Part shown: positions 17,154-25,341 of the stretch, piece after piece
Layout of the letters: every line of letters starts with the position of its first letter
How positions within the stretch are numbered: position 1 is the stretch's first letter
DNA from: Streptomyces aureoverticillatus
GTDB lineage: Bacteria > Actinomycetota > Actinomycetes > Streptomycetales > Streptomycetaceae
Assembly (NCBI RefSeq): GCF_014649395.1
Contig: NZ_BMSY01000008.1
Location: 124,001-188,000, forward strand
Direction: 5' to 3'
Length of the DNA: 64,000 nucleotides
Position numbers and translations under genes: made by a program
Notes under the pieces: generated by a model
Told to the model about the DNA's origin: nothing
Database searches by the model: none
What the model saw: the letters and a program-made list of their open reading frames with translations, nothing else

Positions 17154-19358
17154 ATGGCTGATGAGCTTGTCCGCAGGGCTCAGCGGTTCATAAACACCAC
17201 GTACAACAACGGTGCCGCTCTCGGCATATCCAAGCTGCCGGAGGACGGCCGTACCGGATGGCCCACGATGTACGCCCTGACCCGGGCGCTCCAGTACGAG
17301 ATGGGCATCAAGTCCCTGTCGAACGCTTTCGGTCCGACCACCTTGTCGACGCTTGAGTCGAAGTTCCCCAAGCTGAACGGCTCGACCGTTCCGTCGGCGA
17401 ACTTCTGCCGGATCCTCCAGTCCGCCCTGTACTGCAAGGGCTACGACGGCGGCGACATCGACGGCAAGTACAACTCCCGTGTCGAGGCCGCTGTCACGCG
17501 GCTGAAGAAGAACATGGGCGTCGACGGTGTGTACCCGGGCGGTTCGCTTGAGCCGAAGGTCGTCAAGGGCCTGCTCAACATGGACGCCTACACCACCGTC
17601 AATGGCGGGTCGGACGCGGTCCGTTCCGTGCAGCAGTGGCTGAACGGGCGCTACGTCAAGCGCCGGGACTTCTTCACCATCCCCTGTGACGGCCACCATT
17701 CCCGAGACGTCGCCAAGTCGATGCTGCTCGCGATCCAGTACGAGCTCGGTATGGCCGACGGGACCGCCAACGGCGTGTTCGGGAACGGCACCCAGAAGGG
17801 CCTGCGGTCCCACAAGGTCGCGGTCGGCACCACCGGAACGTGGGCGCGGTTGTTCACCGCGGCCATGATCCTCAACAAGCGCGACGTCTCCTTCGGGAAC
17901 TTCACCAGCACGGTGGCGGCCGGTGTGAAGCAGTTCCAGAAGTTCTCGAAGCTCCCGGTGACCGGCGTCGGTGACTTCCAGACCTGGGCTTCGCTGCTCG
18001 TCTCCTACGGCGACCAGTCCCGCAAGGGCACGGCCTGCGACTGCGTCACCATGGTCACGCCGCCGCGCGCGGAGGCACTGAAGAGCGCCGGCTACAAGTA
18101 CATCGGGCGCTACCTCTACAACCCGTCCAGCACGAGCCTGCCGGAAAAGCAGATCCAGCCCCTCGAACTCGCCACGATCAAGCAGTACGGGCTGCGCTGC
18201 TTCCCGATCTACCAGACGTGGAGCCGCTCGGCGGACTACTTCAGCCCCACCCAGGGGGCCATCGACGCGTTCAACGCGATGGAGTGGGCCCGGTATCACG
18301 GCTTCAGGCCCGGCACGATCATTTACTTCGCGGTCGACTACGACGCGATGGACGGCGAAGTCTCCGAGTACGTCATCCCGCACTTCAGGGCCGTGGCACG
18401 CACGCTCGGCGAGAACTCCGGCTACGGCGTGGGCGTCTACGGGCCGCGCAACGTGTGCCAGCGGGTCGCGGACGCGGGGTACGCGGCGGCGAGCTTCGTG
18501 TCGGACATGTCGAGCGGATTCTCCGGCAACCTGGGCTATCCGCTGCCGACGAACTGGGCGTTCGACCAGATCGCCACCGTCAAGGTCGGCTCCGGTGACG
18601 GCGCGATCGAGATCGACAACAACATCGCCTCGGGCCGTGACACCGGCCAGGGCGACTTCGACGCCGGGTCCTCCACCCACGGCCTGGACGTGGACCTGAA
18701 CAAGTCCGCGTACCGCGCCGCGATGCTGAAGGACGTCCAGAAGTATCTGACGTCGATAGGTGTTCCGGAAACCGGCGGAGACGGCTGGACCGACAAGGAC
18801 TGGGCCACGCTCGGCGGTGTTTCCACCACCAAGGCATTCGACTCCGTAATGAGCATGGACTGGCTGTTCACCGCGCTGGCCCGGCAGTACAAATTTCGCA
18901 AGGCGTTGATCCAGGCGCCGGTGCTGTGGGAACTGCGGAAACTGAATCCGGGTGACGTGATCGCGGACATGGCCGTCAAGAAGGGGCTGAAGGACGACTC
19001 CAGCACCGGCTGGGGGCAGATCTTCGCCTGGGTGGCCATCGACGCCCGCAACTACTGCATGCAGCAGGGACTCATCAATGGCACGCCGCTGTCGAAGAGC
19101 GACAAGAGCGATGTGCAGAGGGTGTGGCAGCACCTCCAGGACCCGAACTACAACATTCGGTCGGTCGCCTGTCTGACGCTGTACAACGCCCACCAGCTCA
19201 AGATGGCACGACCCGGTCTTGCCACGAGCCAGGCGAATACGCAGGCACTGCTGGCCCGGTACAACGGGACCGGTGACGCCGCGAAGCAGTACGGGCGTGA
19301 GCTCATCGGCCTGTACAACGTGCTGGAGAACTACAACAAGCTGTCCCGCGGCAAGTGA
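17154..19358 (+). CDS. Peptidoglycan-binding and DUF1906 (glycoside-hydrolase-like) protein
   Basis: 734 residues. The first 290 contain peptidoglycan-binding-like helical units (GYDGGDIDGKYNSRVEAAVTRLKK; KQFQKFSKLPVTGVGDFQTW). From about residue 297 follows a DUF1906 domain of the Rv2525c type, a lysozyme-like TIM barrel: KSAGYKYIGRYLYNP, acidic YFAVDYDAMDG, GVGVYGPRNVCQRV, and FDQIATVK ending in IEIDNNIA. A further 200-residue helical domain of unknown type follows. The role is probably cell-wall turnover or binding. No signal peptide or membrane segment is visible at the chosen ATG (AAGGGGGG upstream), which is odd for a wall enzyme. Two small genes follow closely: a membrane protein and a Tat-exported protein. 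Confidence 0.82.
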   Translation: MADELVRRAQRFINTTYNNGAALGISKLPEDGRTGWPTMYALTRALQYEMGIKSLSNAFGPTTLSTLESKFPKLNGSTVPSANFCRILQSALYCKGYDGGDIDGKYNSRVEAAVTRLKKNMGVDGVYPGGSLEPKVVKGLLNMDAYTTVNGGSDAVRSVQQWLNGRYVKRRDFFTIPCDGHHSRDVAKSMLLAIQYELGMADGTANGVFGNGTQKGLRSHKVAVGTTGTWARLFTAAMILNKRDVSFGNFTSTVAAGVKQFQKFSKLPVTGVGDFQTWASLLVSYGDQSRKGTACDCVTMVTPPRAEALKSAGYKYIGRYLYNPSSTSLPEKQIQPLELATIKQYGLRCFPIYQTWSRSADYFSPTQGAIDAFNAMEWARYHGFRPGTIIYFAVDYDAMDGEVSEYVIPHFRAVARTLGENSGYGVGVYGPRNVCQRVADAGYAAASFVSDMSSGFSGNLGYPLPTNWAFDQIATVKVGSGDGAIEIDNNIASGRDTGQGDFDAGSSTHGLDVDLNKSAYRAAMLKDVQKYLTSIGVPETGGDGWTDKDWATLGGVSTTKAFDSVMSMDWLFTALARQYKFRKALIQAPVLWELRKLNPGDVIADMAVKKGLKDDSSTGWGQIFAWVAIDARNYCMQQGLINGTPLSKSDKSDVQRVWQHLQDPNYNIRSVACLTLYNAHQLKMARPGLATSQANTQALLARYNGTGDAAKQYGRELIGLYNVLENYNKLSRGK

Positions 19359-19372
19359 CACCAGGGGCGGAC

Positions 19373-19708
19373 ATGAACAATGGGCACATGCGGAAATGGC
19401 TGCCGGCGGCTCTGGGCGTGAACCTGCTTCTGGGAATTCCGGCCGTCGTGCCGGTCTGGTTGCTGTGGTACCTCCTCGCGAACTGGCCGCTCGCCGCGCT
19501 CGGCTGGACCGGGCGGGAACCGACGGAGAACGACGGCGTCCTTCCGTGGCTGCTGCTCGGAGGGCTGGTACCGGCCCTGTACGCGCTGTTGTGGTGGCTC
19601 GCGAACCGACCTGTGCGGCGCAGGGCCACGGTGGGCTCCCGCCTGTACTGGCCGGTGAGTGTGCTGGCCACCCTGGTGCCCACGTTCGTGCTCGTCGCCG
19701 CGCTGTGA
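19373..19708 (+). CDS. Small membrane protein, unknown function
   Basis: 111 residues with three hydrophobic helices: around residues 10-33, 55-75 and 93-110. The loop after the first helix carries charged residues (GWTGREPTEND). ATG at 19373 has AGGGGCGG upstream; a GTG at 19355 overlapping the previous stop is possible. It sits 14 bases after the DUF1906 gene and 17 before the Tat protein gene, so the three are probably one transcription unit. It may anchor or help one of its neighbours, which is inference only. Confidence 0.72.
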   Translation: MNNGHMRKWLPAALGVNLLLGIPAVVPVWLLWYLLANWPLAALGWTGREPTENDGVLPWLLLGGLVPALYALLWWLANRPVRRRATVGSRLYWPVSVLATLVPTFVLVAAL

Positions 19709-19725
19709 GAAGGAGATCTGAAGGC

Positions 19726-20382
19726 GTGCAGAAGCAGATGACGAGGCGGACCCTGGTGAAGGGCGCCGCGGTGATCGGCGCCGCGTCGGCCGTGGGTTCC
19801 ATGGTGCCGGGCGTGGCCTCGGCCGTGCCGCGGCGGAAGCCCGGGAACGTGCCGCCGGGGGAGCTCGAGAAGCTCCCGACGTCCGCGAACGGGTGGACGG
19901 TCGAAAAGGAGACGAACCACGTCTCCACGGTCTGGACCCGCCCGGTGGCCGGCACCGGGCTCGAGGTGGATGTGCGGATCGGTGACGTCGAGGCGATCCT
20001 CGTCCACGTGATCCGCCGCTTCCACTACGAGATCGAGGAGATCCCGCGCGTGGACCTGACCGGCTGGCGTGCGCTCGGCACACTCCGCGAGGACGGGCCG
20101 GAGTCGAACCTCGCCTCCGGCACCGCGGTGCGGATCAGGCCGGGCGCAGGTGCGAAGGGAGGGTTCTTCCCTCTGCAAGAGGTGGTGCTGCGCGACATAC
20201 TCGCCGACTGCGAAGGTGTCGTGCGGTGGGCCGGCGACGACACCGAGGTGGACGAGTCGCTGTTCTACATCTGCGCGGGCCCGGACGACGAGCGGGTGAC
20301 CGAGGTCGCCGACAAACTCCGCGGCTGGGACGCGACGCCCGGTGAGGGGGCCGGAGTGAGCGTGGACGTCCGGTCCCACTGA
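19726..20382 (+). CDS. Tat-exported protein of unknown function
   Basis: 218 residues. The N-terminus MQKQMTRRTLVKGAAVIGAASA is a classic twin-arginine signal with RR at residues 7-8 and a cleavage region near VASA at about residue 32. The mature part is mixed alpha/beta and acidic, with no recognised domain, no cysteine pair (one Cys near 164, one near 184) and a repeated Trp pattern. GTG at 19726 has AAGGAG about ten bases upstream; ATG at 19738 is an alternative. It is the last gene of the DUF1906-membrane protein group. Folded export with a wall-binding partner suggests an envelope job. Confidence 0.75.
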   Translation: MQKQMTRRTLVKGAAVIGAASAVGSMVPGVASAVPRRKPGNVPPGELEKLPTSANGWTVEKETNHVSTVWTRPVAGTGLEVDVRIGDVEAILVHVIRRFHYEIEEIPRVDLTGWRALGTLREDGPESNLASGTAVRIRPGAGAKGGFFPLQEVVLRDILADCEGVVRWAGDDTEVDESLFYICAGPDDERVTEVADKLRGWDATPGEGAGVSVDVRSH

Positions 20383-20450
20383 GCAGCCGGTCAGCCGGTC
20401 AGCCGGTCAGGCGGGTGGCCGGGCGGCCGGTCAGGCGGGGGCCCGGCCGC
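20383..20450. repeat. Short tandem repeats of AGCCGGTC
   Basis: Four near-copies of an 8-base unit (AGCCGGTC) and degenerate GGCCGGTCAGGCGG units fill the spacer between two convergent genes. No promoter or terminator is apparent. Confidence 0.6.
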
Positions 20451-21068
20451 TCAGCGGCCCACGTCCTGGCCGAAGTGGGCGTAGTCCTCGGCTGCCCCGA
20501 GCCCCTTGGGGCCGAACGACGTGACTCCGGTGGTCGTCGCTCCTGACGCGGTGCCCGGGAACACCCAGGCCGCGCCCGAGTTCTCGTACGTGCCGTCCTC
20601 GCCGTGGGCGGTGACGGTCAGGTCGGCCTTCTTGTCGCCGTCGACGTCGGTCAGGAGGACGCGGTGGCCGAACCAGTCCTCGGACTCGGAGGCGCCGGGC
20701 ACACCGGGCTTGGACTGGTCGAGGCCCCGCGCCCCGGTGCCGCCGAGGCCGGCGCGCGCCCCCTTGAGCACGATGACGGATCCCGCGTCGGTGACCCTCC
20801 CGGTCCCGCTGCCGATGTCCTCACCGGGTACGCCCACGGCGACGTCGGCGTACCCGTCGCCGTCGATGTCGCCCGCGCCGATGTCGTCGCCGAACCGGTC
20901 GCCGGTCTCGCCGACGCCGGGGACGCCCGGATCCTCCTGGGGCTCCTGCGGGGCAAGGGCGTTCGCTGGAGAAGACGTGCGGAGGGGAGCGACGGTTGTA
21001 CCAAGCACGGTTGTACCGAGCGACGGTTGTACGAGTGGCCCCGAGCGCCGCCGGCCGCGCGGGGCCAC
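20451..21068 (-). pseudogene. Truncated FG-GAP gene copy (C-terminal remnant)
   Basis: The frame encodes only the last two to three FG-GAP repeats of the gene directly upstream. Both have GVPGVGETG, DGYAD(V/I)AVGVPGED, SV(I/V)VLKGARAGLGGTGA, GVPGASE and YxxSGAAWVFxGxASG in the same order. There is no signal peptide, and the GTG at 21068 has no ribosome site. Upstream in the frame lie three copies of a promoter-type 13-mer (GCGACGGTTGTAC on the plus strand) and an AGGAGGATC like the ribosome site of the full gene, but there the protein continues with no start codon. This looks like a tandem copy with a large internal deletion that joined the leader to the 3' third. It could still be expressed as a 205-residue fragment. 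Confidence 0.6.
20989..21032. repeat. Repeated 13-mer shared with the FG-GAP gene promoter region
   Basis: GCGACGGTTGTAC occurs exactly at 20989 and 21020, with a near copy (GCACGGTTGTACC) between them. The same exact 13-mer occurs at 22601-22613, upstream of the full-length FG-GAP gene, 42 bases before its AGGAGGATC site. In the copy the distance is 50 bases. Confidence 0.65.
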
Positions 21069-21084
21069 CGCGTGACGGCGTGCG

Positions 21085-22548
21085 TCAGCGGCCCAGCTCC
21101 GTCCCGAGCCGCGCCCCCTTCTCCGGCGCCCCCAGCGCCCCCGGCCCGAACGACACGGTCCCCGACGTCGTCACGCCGGACGCCGAGCCCCGGAACACCC
21201 AGGCCGCGCCCGAGTCCGCGTACGTCCCGTCCTCGCCGACCGCCGCCACGGTCAGGTCGGCGTAGGTGTCGCCTATGCCGCCGCTGTCGCCGTTCACGTC
21301 GGAGATGAGGACGCGGGCGCCGAACGCGTCGTCCGCCTCCGAGGCGCCGGGCACGCCGGACGTGGACTGCGTGAACGCCTGCGCGCCGGTGCCGCCCAGG
21401 CCCGCCCTCGCGCCCTTGAGCACGACGACGCTGCCCGCGTCCACGACGTCCTTGCCGCCCGCCTTGACGTCCTCGCCGGGGACGCCGACGGCGATGTCCG
21501 CGTAGCCGTCGCCGTTGACGTCGCCCGCGCTGAGGTCGGCGCCGAACTGGTCGCCGTCGGTGTCCTCGACCGGCCCCGGCCCGCCCGTCTCGCCGACGCC
21601 GGGGACACCCGGGCTGTCCTGGGTGATCTTCTTGGTGCGGGTGGCGGCGGGGCCGTCCTTGCTGCCGTAGTCGACGCGCACGGTGCCCGCCTCGTACGAG
21701 TTGTCGTCGTTGCTGCCGCCGTTGTCGCGGGTGACGAAGTCGCCGTAGCCGTCGCCGTCGACGTCCGCGACGACGCCGCCGTCGGACGACTTGAGGGCCT
21801 TGGCCTCGTGACTGATCCCGCCCTTCGTGCCCCGCCAGAACTTGCTCGCGTACGCCTTGTCCTCGAAGTTGTGGCTGGTCACGAGGTCGTCGACGCCGTC
21901 GCCGTTCATGTCTCCGGCGACGAAGTCGCTGGGCCCGCGGTACGCCCCGATCGTCACGACGTCCTTCCTGGCCGGTGCTCCGGCGCGCGTGAACGGCCCG
22001 TACGAGACGGTCATGCCGCCGATCTCGTCCTCGTTCCGCGGATACGCCGCCGTCACCAGGTCGCGGTGCCCGTCGCCGTCGAAGTCCCCGGACGCCAGAT
22101 CCCCGCGCACCCCCGGCAGTTCGGCGGCCGCGTCGGTCAGCCCGCCGCCGGATCCCCACAGGACGACGGCCTTGTCCGAGAAGCCCCCGACGACGAGATC
22201 GGTGTACCGGTCGCCGTCGAAGTCGCCGACGGTCAGCTCTCTGCCGAAGGTGTCGTGCTCGGTGACGTCGCCGGGCACGCCGGCGGTGCCGCGGTCGATG
22301 ACACGCGGGTGCGCGCGGTCCGGCCCGTTCTTGGAGCCGTACACGACGGCGACGTACCCGGCGCTCTCCTTTCCGTCGACCGTGCCGTACGGCGCGCCCA
22401 GCACGAGGTCCGCGTAGCCGTCCTTGTTGAAGTCGGTGACGGGCGCCTTGGGCGCCTTCGGTGCGGCGGACGCGGTGCCGGACGCGGCGAGCGTGAGCGG
22501 CGCGGCGAGCGCGGCGGCCGCGGCGGCGGCGATGAGGGTGCGGCGCAC
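21085..22548 (-). CDS. Secreted FG-GAP (integrin-like beta-propeller) repeat protein
   Basis: 487 residues. A GTG start at 22548 with AGGAGGATC just upstream gives a Sec signal (VRRTLIAAAAAAALAAPLTL, Ala-x-Ala near residue 28). The mature protein has about seven FG-GAP units with the calcium-binding pattern D-x-(D/N)-x-D-G-(Y/D)-x-D (DFNKDGYAD, DFDGDRYTD, DFDGDGHRD, DMNGDGVDD, DVDGDGYGD, DVNGDGYAD, DVNGDS), which should fold as a beta-propeller outside the cell. The ligand is unknown. A decayed partial copy follows directly. Three-fold sharing of a 13-base element with that copy suggests that the duplication included the promoter. Confidence 0.85.
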   Translation of the reverse strand: MRRTLIAAAAAAALAAPLTLAASGTASAAPKAPKAPVTDFNKDGYADLVLGAPYGTVDGKESAGYVAVVYGSKNGPDRAHPRVIDRGTAGVPGDVTEHDTFGRELTVGDFDGDRYTDLVVGGFSDKAVVLWGSGGGLTDAAAELPGVRGDLASGDFDGDGHRDLVTAAYPRNEDEIGGMTVSYGPFTRAGAPARKDVVTIGAYRGPSDFVAGDMNGDGVDDLVTSHNFEDKAYASKFWRGTKGGISHEAKALKSSDGGVVADVDGDGYGDFVTRDNGGSNDDNSYEAGTVRVDYGSKDGPAATRTKKITQDSPGVPGVGETGGPGPVEDTDGDQFGADLSAGDVNGDGYADIAVGVPGEDVKAGGKDVVDAGSVVVLKGARAGLGGTGAQAFTQSTSGVPGASEADDAFGARVLISDVNGDSGGIGDTYADLTVAAVGEDGTYADSGAAWVFRGSASGVTTSGTVSFGPGALGAPEKGARLGTELGR

Positions 22549-22600
22549 TGATCCTCCTGCTGACGTGGGTGGATGTCGCAGAGGAGACCCGTGAGCGGAC

Positions 22601-22613
22601 GCGACGGTTGTAC
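22601..22613. promoter_or_regulatory. 13-mer GCGACGGTTGTAC upstream of the FG-GAP gene
   Basis: It lies 53 bases before the GTG start on the minus strand and is repeated exactly ahead of the truncated copy at 20989 and 21020. It may be a binding site or simply part of the duplicated promoter. Confidence 0.4.
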
Positions 22614-22706
22614 GCCGCGGCCGACCTTCGCGGTGCGGCGGGCCGCCGGGTCCCCGTGGGGTAAGACTGGTGCGGCGGAGGAGACTTGCGGCGCGAGGGA
22701 GCGGGA

Positions 22707-24113
22707 ATGGCGTGGGCATCGCGGGGGACGGGCGCGGGGCGGCCGTCGATGCAGGAGCTGATCCGGCGGCGCAGGCGTGCCGCGTTCGTGGGGCGGCAGC
22801 AAGAACTCCGTCTCTTCCGGGAGAACTTCGACGTGCCTCCGGAGGACGAGCGGCACCGCTTCCTGTTCTGCGTGCACGGCCCGGCGGGCGTCGGCAAGAC
22901 CTCGCTGGTCCACGAGTTGCGGCAGGCGGCGCGGGACCGGGGCGCGCTGGTCGCGTACGTCGACGACGCGGCGGACACGCTGCCGCAGGTGCTGACGGAG
23001 GTGGCCGCCCAATTCGCCCGGCAGAGGCAGCGGTTGAAGGGCCTTGAGCGGGCGCTGGCCGGGTATCGGCAGCGGGCGCGGGAGGCGCTGTGCGCGCGCC
23101 CCGGCGACGCGCTCGCCGAGGCGCTGCGGGACGGCGTCGACGCGTGCCACGCGCAGACGCGGTACGCGGCGGTGGCCCGCGAGTGGGCCCGGGTCCTCGT
23201 GGCCGCGGGCGAGGACGCGGGGGACGAGCGGCTGCGGCGCTGGGGCGAGGACTGCCTGGCCGCACTGGCCGACGAACACCTCGGCCCCGTACGCGTGTTG
23301 GACCTGATCCTGGCGCGCGGCGAGCTCGACGACCAGGGCCGCGTGGCCGCGTACAACGCGCGCGGCTGGTGCCACTTCGGGGCCGGGATGCTGACGGAGG
23401 CCCTGGACGACCACGCGCGGGCCGTCGACCTCGACCCCGCCGACCCGTGGGGCCACCACGGCCGCGCCATCACGCTGCGGGCGCGGGCCGGGGACGGCGA
23501 CCACGAGGCGGCGCTCACCCACATCGACCGGTGCGCGGAGCTGGCGCCGGGCGCGGCCTGGGTGTCCCACGAGCGCGGCGAGACGTACCGGAGGATGGGG
23601 CGCCACGAGGACGCCCTGGCCGAGCTGGACCGGGCCCACGCCCTCGCCCCGCGCGAGCCGCTGACCCTCGGCAGCCGCGCCCAGGTCAAGTACGTCCTGG
23701 GCCGCCCCACGGAGGCCCTGGCCGACTTCGACCACGCCCTCGCCCTGTGGCCCGACTACACCTGGGCCCTCACCCGCCGCGCCCACGTCCGCTCCGTCCT
23801 CGGCGACACGGACGGCGCCCTCGCCGACCTCGACCGCGCGGAGCGGCTCGCGCCGGACGGCAGCGGGATCCAGGGCGAGCGGGGCGACGTCCTCCGCGCG
23901 GCGGGCCGCCACGAGGAGGCGATCGCCGCGTACGGCCGGGCGCTCGCCCTGGACCCCGGCTATGCCTGGGCCCTGGGCAGCCGCGCCCTCGCCCACGAGG
24001 CCCTCGGCCACGGGGATCGGGCCCTGGCCGATCTGGAGCGGGCGCTGGAGATCGACCCGGGGTACGGGTGGGCCCGGTCGCAGCGCGCCCGGCTTCTGGC
24101 CGGGGGCCTCTAG
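22707..24113 (+). CDS. TPR protein with a shortened STAND-type NTPase domain
   Basis: 468 residues. The N-terminus has FVGRQQELRLFRENF and a P-loop GPAGVGKTS at residues 58-66, followed by an acidic YVDDAADTLPQV segment, as in Streptomyces STAND NTPase-TPR proteins. Soon after residue 130 it passes into helical repeats. From about residue 200 there are seven or eight TPR units (DALAELDRAHALAP; EALADFDHALALWP; DGALADLDRAERLAP; EAIAAYGRALALDPGY; RALADLERALEIDPGY). The Walker B/sensor half of the NTPase is absent although the frame is intact. ATG at 22707 has GAGGGAG upstream. It may act as a protein scaffold. Its TAG stop shares CTAG with the stop of the convergent DUF397 gene. Confidence 0.75.
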   Translation: MAWASRGTGAGRPSMQELIRRRRRAAFVGRQQELRLFRENFDVPPEDERHRFLFCVHGPAGVGKTSLVHELRQAARDRGALVAYVDDAADTLPQVLTEVAAQFARQRQRLKGLERALAGYRQRAREALCARPGDALAEALRDGVDACHAQTRYAAVAREWARVLVAAGEDAGDERLRRWGEDCLAALADEHLGPVRVLDLILARGELDDQGRVAAYNARGWCHFGAGMLTEALDDHARAVDLDPADPWGHHGRAITLRARAGDGDHEAALTHIDRCAELAPGAAWVSHERGETYRRMGRHEDALAELDRAHALAPREPLTLGSRAQVKYVLGRPTEALADFDHALALWPDYTWALTRRAHVRSVLGDTDGALADLDRAERLAPDGSGIQGERGDVLRAAGRHEEAIAAYGRALALDPGYAWALGSRALAHEALGHGDRALADLERALEIDPGYGWARSQRARLLAGGL

Positions 24114-24382
24114 CGGGTCGTGGTGAACGCCACGAACTCGGTCCACGCGGCGTCCGTGACGGTGAGGCGGGCGCCGTTCTTGTTCTTGGAGTCGCGTACG
24201 TGGACGGTGGGGGCAGTGGGGGCTATGGCCACCTCGACACAATCAGGGCCGTCATTGCTGCTGTAGCTGCTCTTGAACCACTCCAGCGCGACCTCGACGC
24301 AGTCGGCATCGTCGTTGCCGCTGTAGCTGCTTTTTGTCCAGGTGAGTGCGGCGGGTCCAGTGGAGGAGGTGGTGGGGCTCAT
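24110..24382 (-). CDS. DUF397 protein with a duplicated core motif
   Basis: 90 residues against the usual 60-70. The DUF397 signature W-x-KSSYS-x-N-x-x-DCVEVA occurs twice: TWTKSSYSGNDDADCVEVA near residues 14-32 and WFKSSYSSNDGPDCVEVA near 35-52. Then comes the normal end VRDSKNKNGARLTV ... AWTEFV. DUF397 proteins are partners of upstream XRE/DUF5753 regulators, often antagonising them. The ATG overlaps the stop of the XRE gene by four bases (ATGA), so the pair is translationally coupled. The duplication looks like an in-frame tandem repeat of the first half of the domain. Confidence 0.88.
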   Translation of the reverse strand: MSPTTSSTGPAALTWTKSSYSGNDDADCVEVALEWFKSSYSSNDGPDCVEVAIAPTAPTVHVRDSKNKNGARLTVTDAAWTEFVAFTTTR

Positions 24383-25188
24383 GTCTCTCCCAGTACTTTC
24401 TCGATGAAGGCCAGGGACTCCCGAGGCGTGAGAGCCTGCGCCCGGATCATTCCATAGCGCATCTCCAAGATCTGGACCTCCCGGGGATCGGTGATCAGGC
24501 GACTGTGGAGCTGGGCCTCCAAGTGCCCCACTGTCTTGCCGTCAGGCAGCTTCAGGAGCCGGACCGGTCCGGCCATGCCCGCGTGATCCTCACGGTCCGT
24601 CGGCATCACCTGGATCTCCACGTGCCTCAACTTGCTGACTTCCAACAGATGTTCGAGCTGTTGGCGCAGCACCATTCTGCCCCCGATGGGGCGTTGCAGC
24701 GTCACCTCTTCCTGGACAAAGGTGACCAGCGGCCGGGGAACGCGCTCGAAGACCCCCTTCCGCGCCATGCGCGCGGAGACGTGGCGCTCGATCTCCTCCT
24801 CCGTGTACGCGGGGCGCCTCATCGCGTACAACGCCTGTGCGTACTCCGGGGTCTGAAGCAGGCCGTGGATGTGGTGACTCGCGTACGCCCCCAACTCGGT
24901 GGCCTGGTCCTCCAGCTTGGCCAGAACCCTGACCGTCTTCGGATACCGCGCCTCCTCCACATCCCGCTTCATCGAGGAGATCTTCCCGCCCGCGTTCAGG
25001 ACCTCATCCGCGTTGTCGAGGAACTCGGGCTTGGGAATCCTCCGCCCCCGCTCCACCGAGGACACCATCTCCTCGCCGTACCCGATGGCGGCGCCGAACT
25101 CCGACCGGCGCATCCCGGCGGCCTCCCGCCACACCTTGATCTGGCGGCCCACCGCCTTGAGCACGGCCGCGGCTTCCTCGTCCTCCAT
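24379..25188 (-). CDS. XRE-family regulator with DUF5753 domain
   Basis: 269 residues. An N-terminal helix-turn-helix (IKVWREAAGMRRSEFGAAIGYGEEMVSSVERGRRIP, key helix around residues 33-45) is followed by DUF5753 from about residue 90, with the family marks YASHHIHGLLQTPEYAQAL, RMARKGVFER, VLRQQLEHLLEVS, VEIQVMPTD and LITDPREVQILEMRYGMIRAQAL. These regulators control development or antibiotic genes in Streptomyces together with a DUF397 partner, here the next gene. A 9-base A-rich tandem repeat lies immediately upstream and could place the promoter or operator. Confidence 0.9.
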   Translation of the reverse strand: MEDEEAAAVLKAVGRQIKVWREAAGMRRSEFGAAIGYGEEMVSSVERGRRIPKPEFLDNADEVLNAGGKISSMKRDVEEARYPKTVRVLAKLEDQATELGAYASHHIHGLLQTPEYAQALYAMRRPAYTEEEIERHVSARMARKGVFERVPRPLVTFVQEEVTLQRPIGGRMVLRQQLEHLLEVSKLRHVEIQVMPTDREDHAGMAGPVRLLKLPDGKTVGHLEAQLHSRLITDPREVQILEMRYGMIRAQALTPRESLAFIEKVLGET

Positions 25189-25205
25189 GTGCCCACCTCC
25201 CCTGT

Positions 25206-25238
25206 AAGAACCGAAAGAACCGAAAGAACCGAAAGAAC
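25206..25238. repeat. 9-base tandem repeat AAGAACCGA
   Basis: About 3.5 copies of AAGAACCGA in the 150-base divergent spacer between the XRE gene and the ABC transporter gene. It is notably A-rich for this genome and lies about 20-50 bases before the XRE start. Confidence 0.6.
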
Positions 25239-25341
25239 AGGAAGAAGAGGCCTACCCAACCCCACCCCGCCCCGCGCTCACTCGCAGGAGTGAAACCGCC
25301 CTGAAACCCCGCTGAACCCGCCCCGCCGCAACCTGTGCGGC

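Noticed and set aside
16926..19955. Open frame of 1009 codons opposite the DUF1906 gene
   Set aside because: The plus strand has a proper ribosome site and recognisable domains, and the reverse product shows no domain.
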